Below are positions 43,904-55,759 of a stretch of 64,000 nucleotides of DNA, piece after piece. The notes under the pieces were generated by a model. That model had not been told where the DNA came from. It did no database searches and saw only the letters and a list, made by a program, of their open reading frames with translations. Position numbers and translations under genes: made by a program. Source of the DNA: Eretmocerus hayati (lineage: Eukaryota > Arthropoda > Insecta > Hymenoptera > Aphelinidae); contig CM056742.1 of the NCBI GenBank assembly GCA_029851415.1, positions 87,162,748 to 87,226,747 on the forward strand, written 5' to 3'. Position 1 is the stretch's first letter. The number at the start of each line of letters is the position of its first letter.

Positions 43904-44962
43904 ATGGGTGATCCGATGGGATCACCCATTTCTCCACTTTTCGCAGACATTGTTATGGATGACTTGGAAACTTCATGTTTACGTAAATTGAAAAATGATC
44001 ACGATTGCACTCCTCTATTCTATTATAGATATGTCGATGACACTCTAATGTGTGTGAAGAAAGAACAGGTAGATGTAGTCCTCAATGTTTTCAACAGCTA
44101 TAATGAGCGTTTACAGTTCACACATGAGATTGAAAACAACAATACCATCAATTTCCTTGACATATCTCTGATCCGAGAGGATGAAAAAATCATCACCAAT
44201 TGGTATCAAAAGCCAACGTCATCAGGCGGGATCTTGAATTTCAAATCCAATCATGCCATGAATCAAAAGAGGAACATAGTGTTCAATTTAGTCGACAGAG
44301 CCACGTCACTTTCACATAAAAAATTTCATTCCTCCAACTTGTCAATTGTAAAACAACTCCTTTCTGACAATGATTATCCTGAAGATTTCACTGACAAATG
44401 TATAAAAACCAGATTACATCGTTCAAAAGATCTCATGAACAGAGCAGAAAGAATACGTTGCAACCAAATTCTATATGCTGGCCAGAACAAAATTTGTATT
44501 CCATACCACGAACGCTTATTCGAAAAATGTAATGGTCTGTTCAAACATAACGATATTCACACTCTTCCAAAAGTTTCCAAGTCATTAAGCTCAATAGTAA
44601 AATTAGGTAAGGACCAACTAGATAAATTTAGCAAAACTGGTGTTGTGTATAAATTTCAGTGTAAAGATTGCCCAGCAACGTATGTGGGAGAGACAGAAAG
44701 ACAACTAGGTACACGCATTGAAGATCATATTACAAACAAAGATAAAAAGTCCGTAGTTTCTGTTCACAGACTGAATGATAAACACGATTTCCATTGGGAT
44801 CAAACCAAAATTTTAGACACAGAGAAAAATTGGAAGAAACGGTTGATTTCTGAAATGATCCATATAAAATTCGATGAGAATTGCATCAATAGAAAAGACG
44901 ATATTCAAAATCTCAGTCAAGTATATAACCCGTTATGGGCAACGGCTGACAAAGCTCGTTGA
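43904..44962 (+). CDS. Penelope-like RT C-terminus plus GIY-YIG endonuclease
   Basis: 352 codons, open. It begins in RT with GDPMGSPISPLFAD, then YRYVDDTLM (YVDD, 43-46) and INFLDISLI; the fingers and N-terminal motifs are absent, so it is truncated. The C-terminal GIY-YIG nuclease has GVVYKFQCKDCPATYVGE (246-263) and a catalytic-type R and E/H in GTRIEDH. The enzyme would copy RNA and nick the target. The start coincides with a perfect 21-bp palindrome at 43894-43939. Confidence 0.9.
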   Translation: MGDPMGSPISPLFADIVMDDLETSCLRKLKNDHDCTPLFYYRYVDDTLMCVKKEQVDVVLNVFNSYNERLQFTHEIENNNTINFLDISLIREDEKIITNWYQKPTSSGGILNFKSNHAMNQKRNIVFNLVDRATSLSHKKFHSSNLSIVKQLLSDNDYPEDFTDKCIKTRLHRSKDLMNRAERIRCNQILYAGQNKICIPYHERLFEKCNGLFKHNDIHTLPKVSKSLSSIVKLGKDQLDKFSKTGVVYKFQCKDCPATYVGETERQLGTRIEDHITNKDKKSVVSVHRLNDKHDFHWDQTKILDTEKNWKKRLISEMIHIKFDENCINRKDDIQNLSQVYNPLWATADKAR

Positions 44963-45261
44963 CCCCCCGCTCTCTTTCTCTCTCCCACATACATTACTTT
45001 TCATATATATGTCACCTGCTGTACACTGCGATCGCGCTAATATAAATATGAGTGAAAAATGAGACCGATGAGTCACTCTGTTTACTTGTATTGACAGGAG
45101 CCAGACGTTATGTCTGTGCTCTATTACAAGATCGTCCAAAATATCATGACGATCTAAAGAATAACGTAAGTTGCCCATCTTAAATATTTATACATCCATC
45201 ATTTGTAAAAAATTTTCATATTTCCTATCTTTATACATATGTCGAAACAGAAACCTGAAGC

Positions 45262-45294
45262 CTGATGAGGTCCACAAAACCTAGGAGACGAAAC
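45262..45294 (+). ncRNA. Hammerhead-ribozyme-like motif, right arm
   Basis: CTGATGAG, a weakened stem II loop and GAAAC at 45290-45294. This is the partner of the motif at 43550-43581, with one base change in stem II (GGAGAC in place of GTGGAC). A catalytic role is inferred from the core only. Confidence 0.5.
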
Positions 45295-45385
45295 GTTGCA
45301 ATAAAATGTCCATCATGAAATTTTGGGAATTTATTTAGTTCCCCACCGTCCTTCAAGATCGACGAGACCAAATGTTCAACTTGTA

Positions 45386-47091
45386 TATAGACCTTCGACT
45401 TGATGCTCATTGAGATTTAGTCTCTGAAAAATTGACAGGTGTCGTGAGTGAGAATCGATCGAGCCATCAATACTTGCGGTCATGTGTTTTATTGTTTTTA
45501 TCGGCAAAAAGCTCTGCGATTTTCTAAGCTGAGTCATCCCAAAGAGTACTTGTCCACAAGTGTGTTAATAATATTAGTAATGGACGTGTGTTACATGGAT
45601 TCAATAATTATTGGTGATCGAAAAAGACATGTGAAGATTCATGGTAATGAAAATAAACACACAAGTTTGGAGCAATGGCAAAGATTTTCACGAAGCTTTA
45701 CTAATAGTCTGTGATTTTTCAGAGAAATTGACACATATGAAGAATAGAGCTTAAACCCAATCCGACTTCAGTCCATAGGACTGATGATACTGTTCGAAAT
45801 ATCAATTTTTAAGGTAATTCGTTGGTCCCATCTGAAGAGATTTATATATGTGTGCGGTTATGTGTGTGTAGACTTCATACATTCAAACTCTGCGAGTTTG
45901 AATGTATAATTTCTCGATTAACAATTTTGTAATTTACATTTTAGACCTGAAGAAGATGACAAAATAGTCGTCGAAACGTTGTCATATTAAAAGAAACAAT
46001 TGACTCGTTAATCAGCCGTTTCTTCATCCCTACTGTACGATTGTTTGATGACATGTCTGACTCATGTAATCTCTGAGATCTAAATGTCACAATCTGTGAA
46101 AAGATTATTCCTCCCTCCCAATCTCAGCTATATGATCTCGACTCATATTCCCTTGAATGGGTGGGACCGTATGCTCCACGCTGGGTCGCAAAGACGAAAA
46201 AGTGGAAGTTGTATAAACATGAGATTTTCTCCTTGGATGTGTTCCGGAGTTTCGTGGTCATTCTCCAACAAGAATCAAAAAAATCTGTAGAGAAAATTTG
46301 GGAAAAATCGATTTTTCCGAATTTTGTCTTGTTTTTTTCAAGAATCAAGTTCTATCACCATTCATATCCGTTTCCCAAACTTTGATCAACTCCAAAAAAT
46401 TGTTGGTGTGTATACTCAAACGACGGGAAGAGTCCTCATCTCACAGAATGCATGTGATGCCAGGATTGGGATCAGATGTAATTGGATGATTCGAATTCAA
46501 TTCTGAAGGAGCAGAAAAAAACTTGTATGTATCATGAATCCTGCAGATCTCCATTCCCAATCAATGTACACAATGCTTGTTCATTTTGGGCGGATCATCA
46601 AACATGTAATCCGTTACATTCGCATATAGAACGGAATGATTCCTCTGGATACACACCGAAAGTCACTCGGTGTTCGTACTTTTGCCAATATTCATGGAAG
46701 TGGTAATACATTGACTCAAATGCTTATGCTCGGTATTTCTCGAGCCTGAGGCCGATCATCTTGATGTCGAGCATCGTGGCGTAAGCTTCATCAACAGGTC
46801 ATCAAGCTTTATGAAACTCTACAATCGAAAATTCTGTCATCCTATAAGAATCACTGGAATCCCCGATTTCGAGGAGTTGTTTCGGAAATCTCTCGTGCGA
46901 TCAAAATATTGAACCTCAAGACTCGTGCCGAAACAAGCTTTTACTACCCAATTGAAAGTTGCTAAGACTTCCACGTAATTCCGTACAGAGGGTATATATT
47001 CCACTATCTTCTCTCTCCTCACGACACCAAACTATACGCACGAACTCCTCATTGCTAAATTCCAAGTATCCTACCGCGTGTCCGGGCGCCA
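45386..47091. other. No recognisable gene
   Basis: Several short open frames with no family resemblance. A Penelope-like tail motif (CTGAAGAAGATGAC...GTCGAAACG) near 45955-45985 suggests old Penelope debris. Confidence 0.35.
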
Positions 47092-47096
47092 TATTC

Positions 47097-47397
47097 TGTT
47101 GGAATCAATAAAAATAACGTGGAGGCGAGGATACTTTGGAGCACAACTACTGGTTTATCCTATCGTAAAATACAGCATCCAGTCTCCAAGAATAACTAAT
47201 AGCGTAGGTAGGGCCGATATACGATGGCCATGGTGTATACGACGCCCGGGGAGATGTACTCTGCAGCACGTCCGAAACTCGAGTGAGCGAGACGCACGGA
47301 CTGCGTTGGACCGATGGTGGCGGGGGCAGAGCCTTAGCTGAATGCCTCTGCGATCTAGTGGCGCTCATGCGGTGACAACTCGAAGCTTATTCCAACA
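47097..47397 (+). mobile_element. Solo LTR, Copia-like
   Basis: 301 bp with 9-bp inverted ends TGTTGGAAT and ATTCCAACA, as in insect Copia LTRs. Flanks TATTC (47092-47096) and GATTC (47398-47402) agree in four of five bases, consistent with a 5-bp duplication. No interior is attached. Confidence 0.6.
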
Positions 47398-47616
47398 GAT
47401 TCAACAGATTATCGATTTTACTCCCGAAGAACGTGGAATAATCAGAAAATTTGAATCCATGATTGGTTGAGAAAATATAAAAAAGTCGTTACTCTATTGG
47501 GAACAATACCGAGGCAAGGACTGATGTCACTCTAACGCGGTTGCTGTGTTCAGTTTTTGCAGATATCATTTTCATTTGACATCCAATGCAGATCATTGAA
47601 ATGCGATAGAGACATA

Positions 47617-49636
47617 AAGGATTCGCGTGTCGCGCGGTTTTCAGAAATTTCATATTATATATTCGTTGGAAATTGCATTTATCTAGAATATTTTGCCTTC
47701 TTGATGTCTCTCTCATTCTTCGTTCTCCCGCCCGAGACGAGCTGTCTCGCACCTGTTCAGTCATCCGCTGACCACTAAAACGAAACAATGCTCTAGCTGA
47801 GCGATTTGTTATTACGCGCGTTCAGCGCCCGCGCTCCGTGCCAATTACCCATTACTCAAGTTCCTTTTCTTTCCCTTGTGTTGCGTCTTAATCTTTTCAA
47901 ACCCTCGTTCCACGCTATTTATTACTCTTGAAATATTCAGTTTCGAAGTGAATCGTGAGGGTGATTATTTGCGATACCCGAGATCCTGATAAAGTCTTTC
48001 AGTGCATTTTGATTTCGTATCCACGCAATTTGCAAGCCTTCGCGATCCAACACGTTGCTCAGTCCCGTACAGGTTGGTATAATTTTTGGAAACCGTAGAA
48101 ATTAGATCGAGTATCTACGAGGGCCGATTTGACCTTCGTTTCGGGATTGAAAGAATACTCCTCCAAAAACAAAATGAATTCCTCAGCATATAGGCTTCTA
48201 TTTTTGAATAGGATCAGATATGAAACGAAATGCGGTTATTCCAGGTAGATTTGGGATTTTCTCAACTGTATATACCTTGCCAATTCCACAGCAATGTTCA
48301 GACACAGATCAAAATTCATTCTCGCCAGGAAGACCTCTGATATCACATCAGTACACATTTTTGCTTTCCTCACTGAAATATTCTCTGAACTCTGACTCTC
48401 GGTCTCTGAAATATGTGATGCGAACTCCTTTTTCGAGGAGGTTCATTCCTCTCGATCGAGATGCTAGAAGTTCCGCTGTTCTCTTTGAGAGCTCTGGATC
48501 TCAGATCGTATCGTTGAGCCTTTCTCGATTGAAGAGACAAGGTTTGTAAAGCATCCCATCTCTCGTTCGCTGCCCGAAATCGACACTAGAGTATTGAGAA
48601 CTGGTTGCCTGACTCTCCAGAGAGATCAAGGATTCGCAAGTCGCGCGGTTTTCTGAAATTTCATATTATATATTCGTTGGAAATAGCATCCATCTAGAAT
48701 ATTTGGCCTTCTCGATGTCTCTCTCACTTTCCGTTCTCCCGCGCGAGACGAGCTGTCTCGCACCTGTTCAGTCATCCGCTGACCACTGAAACAAAACAAT
48801 GCTCTAGCTGAGCGATTTGTTACTACGCGCGTGTAGCGCCCGCGCTCCGTGCCAATTACCCATTACTCAAGTTCCTTTCCTACTCCTCGTGTTGCGTCTT
48901 AATCTTTTCAAAGCCTCGTTCCACGCTATTTGTTACGATTGAAATATTCAGTTTCGAAGTGAATCGTGAGTGTGATTATATGCTATACCCGAAATCCTGA
49001 TAAAGTCTTCCAGTGCCTTTTGATATCGAGTCCACGCAATTTGCAAGCCTTCGCGATCAAACACGTTGCTCAGTCCCGTACAGGTTGGTATAATTTTCGG
49101 AAACCGTAGAAATGTATCGAGTACCTACGAGGGCCGATTTGACCTTCGGTACGGGATTGAAAGAATACTCCTCCAAAAAGAAAATGAATTCCTCAGCATA
49201 TAGGTTTCAATTTTTGAATAGGATCAGATATGAAACGAAATGCGGTTATTCCAGGTAGATTTGGGATTTTCTCAACTGTATATACCTTGCCAATTCCACA
49301 GCAATGTTCAGACACAGATCAAAATTCATTCTCGTCAGAAAGACCTCTGATATCACATCAGTACACATTTTTGCTTTCCTCACTGAAATATTCTCTGAAC
49401 TCTGACACTCGGTCTCTGAAATATGTGATGCGAACTCCTTTTTCGAGTCGGTTCATTCTTCTCAATCGAGATGATAGAAGTTCCGCTGTTCTCTTCGAGA
49501 GCTCTGAATCTCAGATCGTATCGTTGAGCCTTTCTCGATTAAAGAGACAAGGTTTGTAAAGCATCCGATCTCTCGTTCCCTGCCCGAAATCGACACTAGA
49601 GTATTGAGAACTGGTTGCCTGACTTCCCGACGACTG
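47617..49636. repeat. 1,010-bp tandem duplication
   Basis: 47617-48626 and 48627-49636 are head-to-tail copies with a few percent differences. Each contains a 109-codon open frame (48220-48549 and 49230-49559) encoding almost the same Ser-rich peptide starting MKRNAVIPGRFGIF. The frame could be a small gene kept in both copies, but its composition and lack of family resemblance leave this open. Confidence 0.8.
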
Positions 49637-49854
49637 CTGCGAATCTTGCATCTCAACATCTTGCAATGAAACTGTGGCAAAATGCTTGGGTATGCCAAGC
49701 ACGAGTTTCCTCACGGGAGAAACTACCGGATAATTTATTGAATGCTTAGTATCTTAAGAATGTTCTCTCACTTGAGATGAACAGAAGTGACAGTCATAGG
49801 CATGATCTTTCTGTTCTCGCACACAGTGAGGGCGTTAGAAAATCGAGATGACGT

Positions 49855-50067
49855 TCAGTCTGTGGTCCTCATCTGAGTGAACAGGTATGAACATATGGTA
49901 TCAGGAGCCCATGTTTCGTCCAAATTTTCGGGCACGAATCCGAAGTGATTTTCATATGCTTTCTGCAATGTGGTTGTGAAATTGCGCCTCACTTTTTCAA
50001 ATGTATATTCGCTACACACATAACAGAAGTGATTTGGATCAACATCACATTTGTATTGGTGAAACAT
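49855..50067 (-). pseudogene. Fragment of a Cys-rich mobile-element-type protein
   Basis: About 70 residues including NHFCYVCSEYTFEKVRRNFT, a KAYENHFG segment and a WAP motif. This resembles the N-terminal C-x2-C domain of a widespread arthropod protein family found in repeats. Only this fragment is present. Confidence 0.5.
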
Positions 50068-50289
50068 CTTTCCAGCGATTGATCACCAGGGGAGCCTTGT
50101 ATAATACCGTCACAGTGTCGTTTGGAATCAGTTACTGCGACCAATTTCGTCTACCAACCAGAAACGCGCCAATCCCACGAAGGTAGTTGATAGATACTTG
50201 ACAATGTTCGACTTGCTACAAAGAGGCTCCTGACGAGGAACCGTAGAGGTAAACTTTATAAGAATAAACGTAGGATGGAACACTTATGA

Positions 50290-51693
50290 GAGTAATTCCA
50301 CGCGAAACAGACCGACGAAAAAGGGTCATGTCTCGGATCTTTTCATAAGTATTTTCAATCGATTCTATGGTCCAAATCATGGACTTCCAACTTACTATGA
50401 GGTCCAAGAAAAATTTTTTGGTCCCATGGCGAGAATCTTTGGAAATGATGTAAAATCCTTTTTTTCAAAATTCGAGCAACTTTTTTCCACTGAAATGCAA
50501 ATGAGTCGAGTTTGCTTGCAGATAGAGACACGCGGTTTACGGCATTGAAAAGGTCTTTGGAAAATCTATCGGAATGCATTCCTTAAACTTGCTTCCGAGA
50601 TTACGTACACCATTGTCGAGCAAAAGTCGAAAAACACAAAAACATTGATTTTTCGAACAGCCATTTTTTTCATTTCTGAAAATCCGATATTTGATGTAGA
50701 ATTATGTGCTCTTTCAGGAAAAAATGGTCAAACATTTTCTCTGAGTCCCAAAGTCTATTTTTGCTATTTTTCGGAAATCAGTTTTCCAAGGGATAGGAAA
50801 TCGTCTGTTTTCTGCGCATGGGCAGAAATTTGGGTTCTTGAAACCAATTGCATCAGAGAGCCAAAAAAATTACCTTCAAAATGACTACTTGACGAAGTCA
50901 GTTCTATCAATTGAGACCAAAGCTACAACGTACAGAAGACTAGTGAATGTCGGCAACGCCCAAGAGGTGGTCGGAGACAGCAGTGACTGAGATCCGCGGA
51001 CGGTGACCTTTGCCTATCGATGCACTCGGGCTGAAGCTTCATCTTTCATACGTTGTAGCTCCGAGCCAAATCGATGGAAATGACTTCGCCAAGTAGTTAA
51101 ATTCAAGAAAATTTTCTTGGATCTTCAATGGAATTGGTTTTAAAAACCCAAATTCTTGCGCATGTGCAGAGAACAGACGATTTCACATCACTTGAAAAAC
51201 TGATTTGCGAAAAATAGCAAAAATAGGCTTTGGGACTAAAAAAAATAATTGGGATCATTTTTTCCTGAAAGAGCACAAAATTCTACATCAAATATCGAAT
51301 TTTCAGGGATGAAAAGAATGGCTTTTCGAGAAATCAATGTTTTTGTGTTTTTCGACTTTTTGCTCGACAATAGTGTACGTAACCTTGAAAGCAAGTTTTA
51401 GGAATGCATTTCGATAGATTCTCCAAAGACCTTTCCAACGCGTAAACCGCGTGTCTCTATCTGCAAGCAAACTCGACTTATTTGCATTTTAGTGAAAAAA
51501 AGTTGCTTGAATTTTGAAAAAAAAGGATTTTACATCATTTCCAAAGATTCTCGCCATGGGACCAAAAAATTTTTTTTGGACCTCATAGTAAGTTAGAAGT
51601 CCATGTTTTGGACCATAGAATCGATTAAAAATACTTATGAAAAGATCCGAGACATGACCCTCTTTCGTCGGTCTGTTTCGCGTGGAATTACTC
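50290..51693. mobile_element. 1.4-kb palindromic element (family C relative)
   Basis: Inverted arms span almost the whole element around a centre near 50,990. The ends GAGTAATTCCACGCGAAAC resemble those of the element at 41958 (shared AATTCCACGCNAAA). Internal blocks (GATTCTATGGTCCAAA; a TGCGCATG near the centre) also correspond. The target duplication is unclear. No gene. Confidence 0.8.
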
Positions 51694-52304
51694 ATATGAG
51701 ACCAGTGCCCTTCTAACCTAATGCAATGTACGGGAAGTCGGTGCGCCACTTGGTGGCAGGATCCTAGAACTGAGAATCCTGCTCAGGAAGGACCTAGTAG
51801 CATGAGAAAGATCGTATGGCATCAAAACCGCGCACTCAGTCGCTAAATCTAGCGTACTACAAGAATGGGTTGGAATGAGTCCGAAAAAAATTCCTGACGT
51901 CGCACCACTTCATCTATGGGTATCAGACATTTTTCTTTTCTCTAAAGTATATGACAAATCAAAGAAAATGCGACCTCGAACGTTCGAATCGGTCCATTCT
52001 AGCCCGTTTTATGATTCTTTAGAAATTTATTGCGAAATTGAACTTTTTTCCAGACACGGGGTGGACTAATTAGCTTATATAGCTCCGAGGTTGCATCGTA
52101 GCGTTCTAAAACCACCGAGATCATCTCCAGCGGGTCAAAATACGTGGGAAAACATATTGTGATATACATTTTGACCAATCGGTACTCCCTGGCTAAGTTA
52201 TCTTCAATTCACCAAATTATCAAAAACCGAGGAAGACGCTGTTTTCTTTTAAATCAGTTTTTTAGATTTAAAGAAAATCCTGACGTATAGGCGCGATACT
52301 GAGG
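51694..52304. other. No recognisable feature
   Basis: Around 51880-52080 there is weak similarity to one arm of the A/B palindromes (an AAAATGCGNCC block). No gene. Confidence 0.35.
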
Positions 52305-52770
52305 TCGGATTTGGTTTCAGCGTCGGAAAATTTACAAGAAAATCATTGTCCGGTCCATGCGACATTTGTGACCCAAAATTTCGTTGCACAGTGTTACTGG
52401 ATAACGCAGGTACTAAGCGACCACGGTTACTTCCGTGCCTATCTGACCCGGTTCAAGAGAAGGACTTCCGTAGTATGCCAGTCATGCGAGAACAACTAGG
52501 ATGACGCTGGACACGCTCTCCCCAGTTGGAATGACACCCAAAAAGGAAGCGTTGAGCCAAATGAGTGGCTGGGAACTTAACCAACACTTGAGACTCTTGT
52601 TCCATACTTGCTTCGCAACTAAGAGACATAGGATAGAGTCACCGGATACATTAGGCTGGTGATGAAACGGAAGGAGGAGAAGGAGATGGAAGTGAGGCAC
52701 CTAAGAACAGGCGAATCACAGTGAGAACGTCGATTCGAACAGTAGAGATCCAAATGGTTCGAGGAGGAAC
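52305..52770 (+). pseudogene. R1-clade LINE, 3' end fragment
   Basis: A decayed copy of the C-terminus and 3' UTR of the element that follows. TQVLSDHGYFRAYLTRFKRR, then a VCQSC motif, mirrors residues near the end of the 53-54 kb ORF. Stops and frameshifts interrupt it. Its tail fuses directly to the next R1 copy. Confidence 0.75.
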
Positions 52771-54762
52771 ATGAAGCCTTGAAGAGAGAGGGGAGGAGAG
52801 GGAAGAGAGAACACGGGTTCCGGAAGAGACGGAGCACTGTGCACGCGATCGAGGCGGTCCAAGAACGGGTTCAAGCGTCGGTAGGGAACCCATACCAAGG
52901 AAGAGGAGGATTCTGTGCCATCATTGCGTTGGACATAAAGAACGCATTCAACTGCGCGAGCTGGGAGCGAGTCTATCAATCCCAAGCAGGTAAAGTGCCC
53001 CCCTATCTACTAGCCGTCACGAGTGACTACCTGCGGAACAGGACCCTCGTGTACGACACCGACGAGGGATAAGAGATTCGGGTACTGTCCGCCGGAATCG
53101 GACAGGGATCGGTCTCCGGGCCGTTCAACTGGAACACCCAGTATGACAGCTTACTGTCTATCGAACTGCCAGAAGGAGTGATAATAGTGGCTTTCGCGGA
53201 CGACGCGGGACTCATAGTATGGGCTGACAACGAGGAACTCTTGGGTGGACGCGCGAACGAAGCGCTGGCCCGAGTCTACGAGTGGATGATTAGCAGGCTT
53301 CTGGAGCTTGCTGTCAAGAAGTGCGAAGCAATCGTGGTCACAAGGCGTAGGAAGTTTGACCTACCCCGGTTTCATATCAACGGGCAAGAGATTCCACGGA
53401 AGACAGAGCTGAAATACCTCGGTGTATGGCTCGACGACAAGTGGTCGTTCAAGAAGCACATCCAGGAAGCCGCCCAGAAGGCGAGCAGGGTTGGTGCGGC
53501 GCTTCAACGGCTGATGCCGAATATCGGAGGACCCAAGGAAAAGAGGCGCGCACTTCTCAACACCGTCAGCACCTCTATCATGCTCTACGGTGCACCCGTG
53601 TGGGGAAAAAGAGTAGAGAAGACCATCATCGAGAAGAAGATGGGGCCTGTCCACCGGAGAGCGGCCCTGAGAAGTATCCGTGCCTACCGCACCGTGTCAG
53701 GAGATGCGGCTTACGTATTGGCGAGTACACCGCCCATCCACTTGCTCGTCGCGGAGCGAGTGAGGATCTGGGACCGCCAGAAAGTGATCGGAGCCGAACG
53801 AGTACTCACCCCGACGATGAAGGAGATTATCCGCGACAACGAGAAGGAAACCACCCTTGAGCATTGGCAAACTGAGTGGGATTCGCCATTTGCGAACGGC
53901 AGATGGACGCACCGGCTGATCCGTGACGTAGCCAAGTGGGCGGAACGCACCCACGGAGAGATGGACTACTGGACGACGCAGGCACTGAGCGATCATGGTT
54001 GCTTCGGTTCCTATCTAACCAGGTTCAAGAAGAGGACGACCCCAGCATGTCAGTCATGCGGGGATGAATGGGATGACGCCGAACATGCCCTGTTCAAGTG
54101 CAGCGACACCCGGAGAGAGCGCGCCGAGCTGGATGAATGGCTGGGTGCTCAACTAACACCCGAGAATCTCGTCCCGTACTTGCTCCGCAACCAGGAGACA
54201 TGGGATAGACTCACCGGATACATCAAGATGGTGATGACCCGCAAAGAGGAGAAAGAGAGGGAAGTAAGGCGCCTCGAAGTAGGCGAATCACTGTGACTCT
54301 GCCGATTGAAACAGAAGAGGCCCAAATGATTCCAGGAGGAATTTGATGCACTGAAGAGGGAAGAAAGAAGAAAGAAGAGAGAAGAAAGAAGAAAGAGAGG
54401 GAACAATGGAGAATGAAGACAGAAGATGCCGACAAGTGGCCGAAGAGAGAAGATGGAGAAGAGGAACGCTCGCAATCGAGCGCGAGACATGCCGCTCATC
54501 CTGAAGTAATGCTCTTGCGGTTCCGGGATGAGATGGTAGGTGCAGGTGGATCTCCTTCTTGATTGCCCGATGCCCTAGGTATCGGACATCCAGGGGAGAG
54601 GGATATTACACGGCCGGGCCCACCTCTCGGTGGGCCCCACCCAAACCCGTGTCCCGCCTGGTATGGCCTGCGTGGGCTATGCGTAGTCCGCGTAAGCTGA
54701 ACCAGTCCGGTGTCTGGGGACGGATCCGAGGGATCCTGAGGCAGATTTTGCCCTCTAACCAC

Positions 54763-54793
<31 letters not shown>
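52771..54793 (+). pseudogene. R1-clade LINE, 5'-truncated, one in-frame stop
   Basis: One frame runs 52779-54296 except for a TAA at 53070-53072. Seen: GFRKRRSTVHAIEAV and CAIIALDIKNAFNCASW (RT motifs), GIGQGSVSGP, AFADDAGLIV (catalytic FADD near 53190), LKYLGVWLDD, and the C-terminal CQSCGDEWDDAEHALFKC zinc motif typical of R1. The APE endonuclease and ORF1 are missing. A 3' UTR and an A27 tail (about 54767-54793) follow, so the 3' end is intact. Confidence 0.9.
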
Positions 54794-54796
<3 letters not shown>

Positions 54797-54815
54797 AGAA
54801 AGAGAGAGAGAGATG
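54767..54815. repeat. Poly(A) tail and GA-rich microsatellite
   Basis: A run of about 27 A followed by GAGAGAAAGAGAGAGAG marks the 3' end of the R1 copy. Confidence 0.9.
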
Positions 54816-55060
54816 TCGTTTCAACACCCGTGCAACGGTGAGTGTATGAAGAGCGAGCTCGATCTCTTCCCCTACTACCGACGCAGAGTCCAGCGCGTTC
54901 TTGTAATACAATCCTGTTCTGTCTTCTAGCGGTGGTGGAGAATCGCCCCTCAAATTCGTCATCAACGGATCGACCGATCACCACAGTTACCTGGCGCACA
55001 GGATGTTACGGGTCCCCGTGCAAATCACACCCATCCTCGTCGACAGTTGAGGATGCAAAA

Positions 55061-55206
55061 GTTGCCTCAGTGAATAATTTCATCTACATTCACTCTTCAA
55101 CCAGATCGATGTGTTCCTGAATCAGAAACTGGAGTCACCATCATCCAATACTTACCTTCATCGAGCATATCTTGAGACAGTGTTGAACTATTCGTTACCA
55201 AGATAG
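55061..55206 (+). pseudogene. Polinton major capsid fragment (plus strand)
   Basis: 55087-55206 reads HSLFNQIDVFLNQKL and YLHRAYLETVLNY, matching the capsid block at residues ~93-129 of the gene at 36794. The preceding bases (VASVNNF) match in another frame, so a frameshift is present. It is a remnant of a second Polinton. Confidence 0.8.
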
Positions 55207-55759
55207 GAATCTCATTCGACAGCCATTTTGTCGTACAGCTACAGATCCGGATTCGTGAATTCCAATATATCCAATACCTGTTAATCGAGAGCTGAATCTA
55301 TTAGCTTTCGATTGACCACAGACACAATACAATTCTGATGCGACTGGTGCGAAATATACAAGTTACGTGAGTTTTGAGGAAAATGCGATTTTTGTCCTAA
55401 AGTTACCCCAGTTGACGGTAGTCGTGGAATCCCCTATACGATGTATGCTGTCCCAAAGTTACCCTGAACCGGTTCAACTTTTTGGGCACAACTTTGAGCG
55501 CTCATATCTTCAATTCGAGATTTCCAAATGTACTACTCTATAAGTACCGTAACCGACAGCTGAAGCTTCCGATTGACTATACATAAATACGCCTCTGGTA
55601 TGAGACGTACAATTTCCCCGAGTTTGGAGGGACAAAATGCGATTTTTGTCCCAAAGTTACCTCAATAGACGGTATAAAGATAGTCAACTGCAGCAAACGC
55701 TGTAGAAATGTTGGAACGAGCGGACTGTATCGAGAGTTCGCGTCGCTCGCGACACGGTG
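55207..55759. other. Spacer with a repeated block
   Basis: An AAAATGCGATTTTTGTC block with the following GTTACC segment occurs twice (about 55380-55420 and 55636-55675). No gene. Confidence 0.5.

Larger units (their letters stand above)
43455..45385 (+). mobile_element. Penelope-like element flanked by inverted arms
   Basis: A 5'-truncated Penelope-like retroelement. Sequence downstream of the ORF (about 44963-45385) is repeated in inverted orientation upstream (43455 to ~43885), a layout common for these elements. Each arm carries a hammerhead-like motif. The ORF begins inside the RT domain. Confidence 0.85.

Noticed and set aside
45775..45805. CTGATGA...GAAA resembling a hammerhead core
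   Set aside because: No complementary stem II is present between the two cores, unlike the Penelope motifs at 43550 and 45262.
52616..53027. Several minus-strand frames opposite the R1 copies
   Set aside because: The plus strand carries clear RT motifs; the minus frames are antisense shadows.
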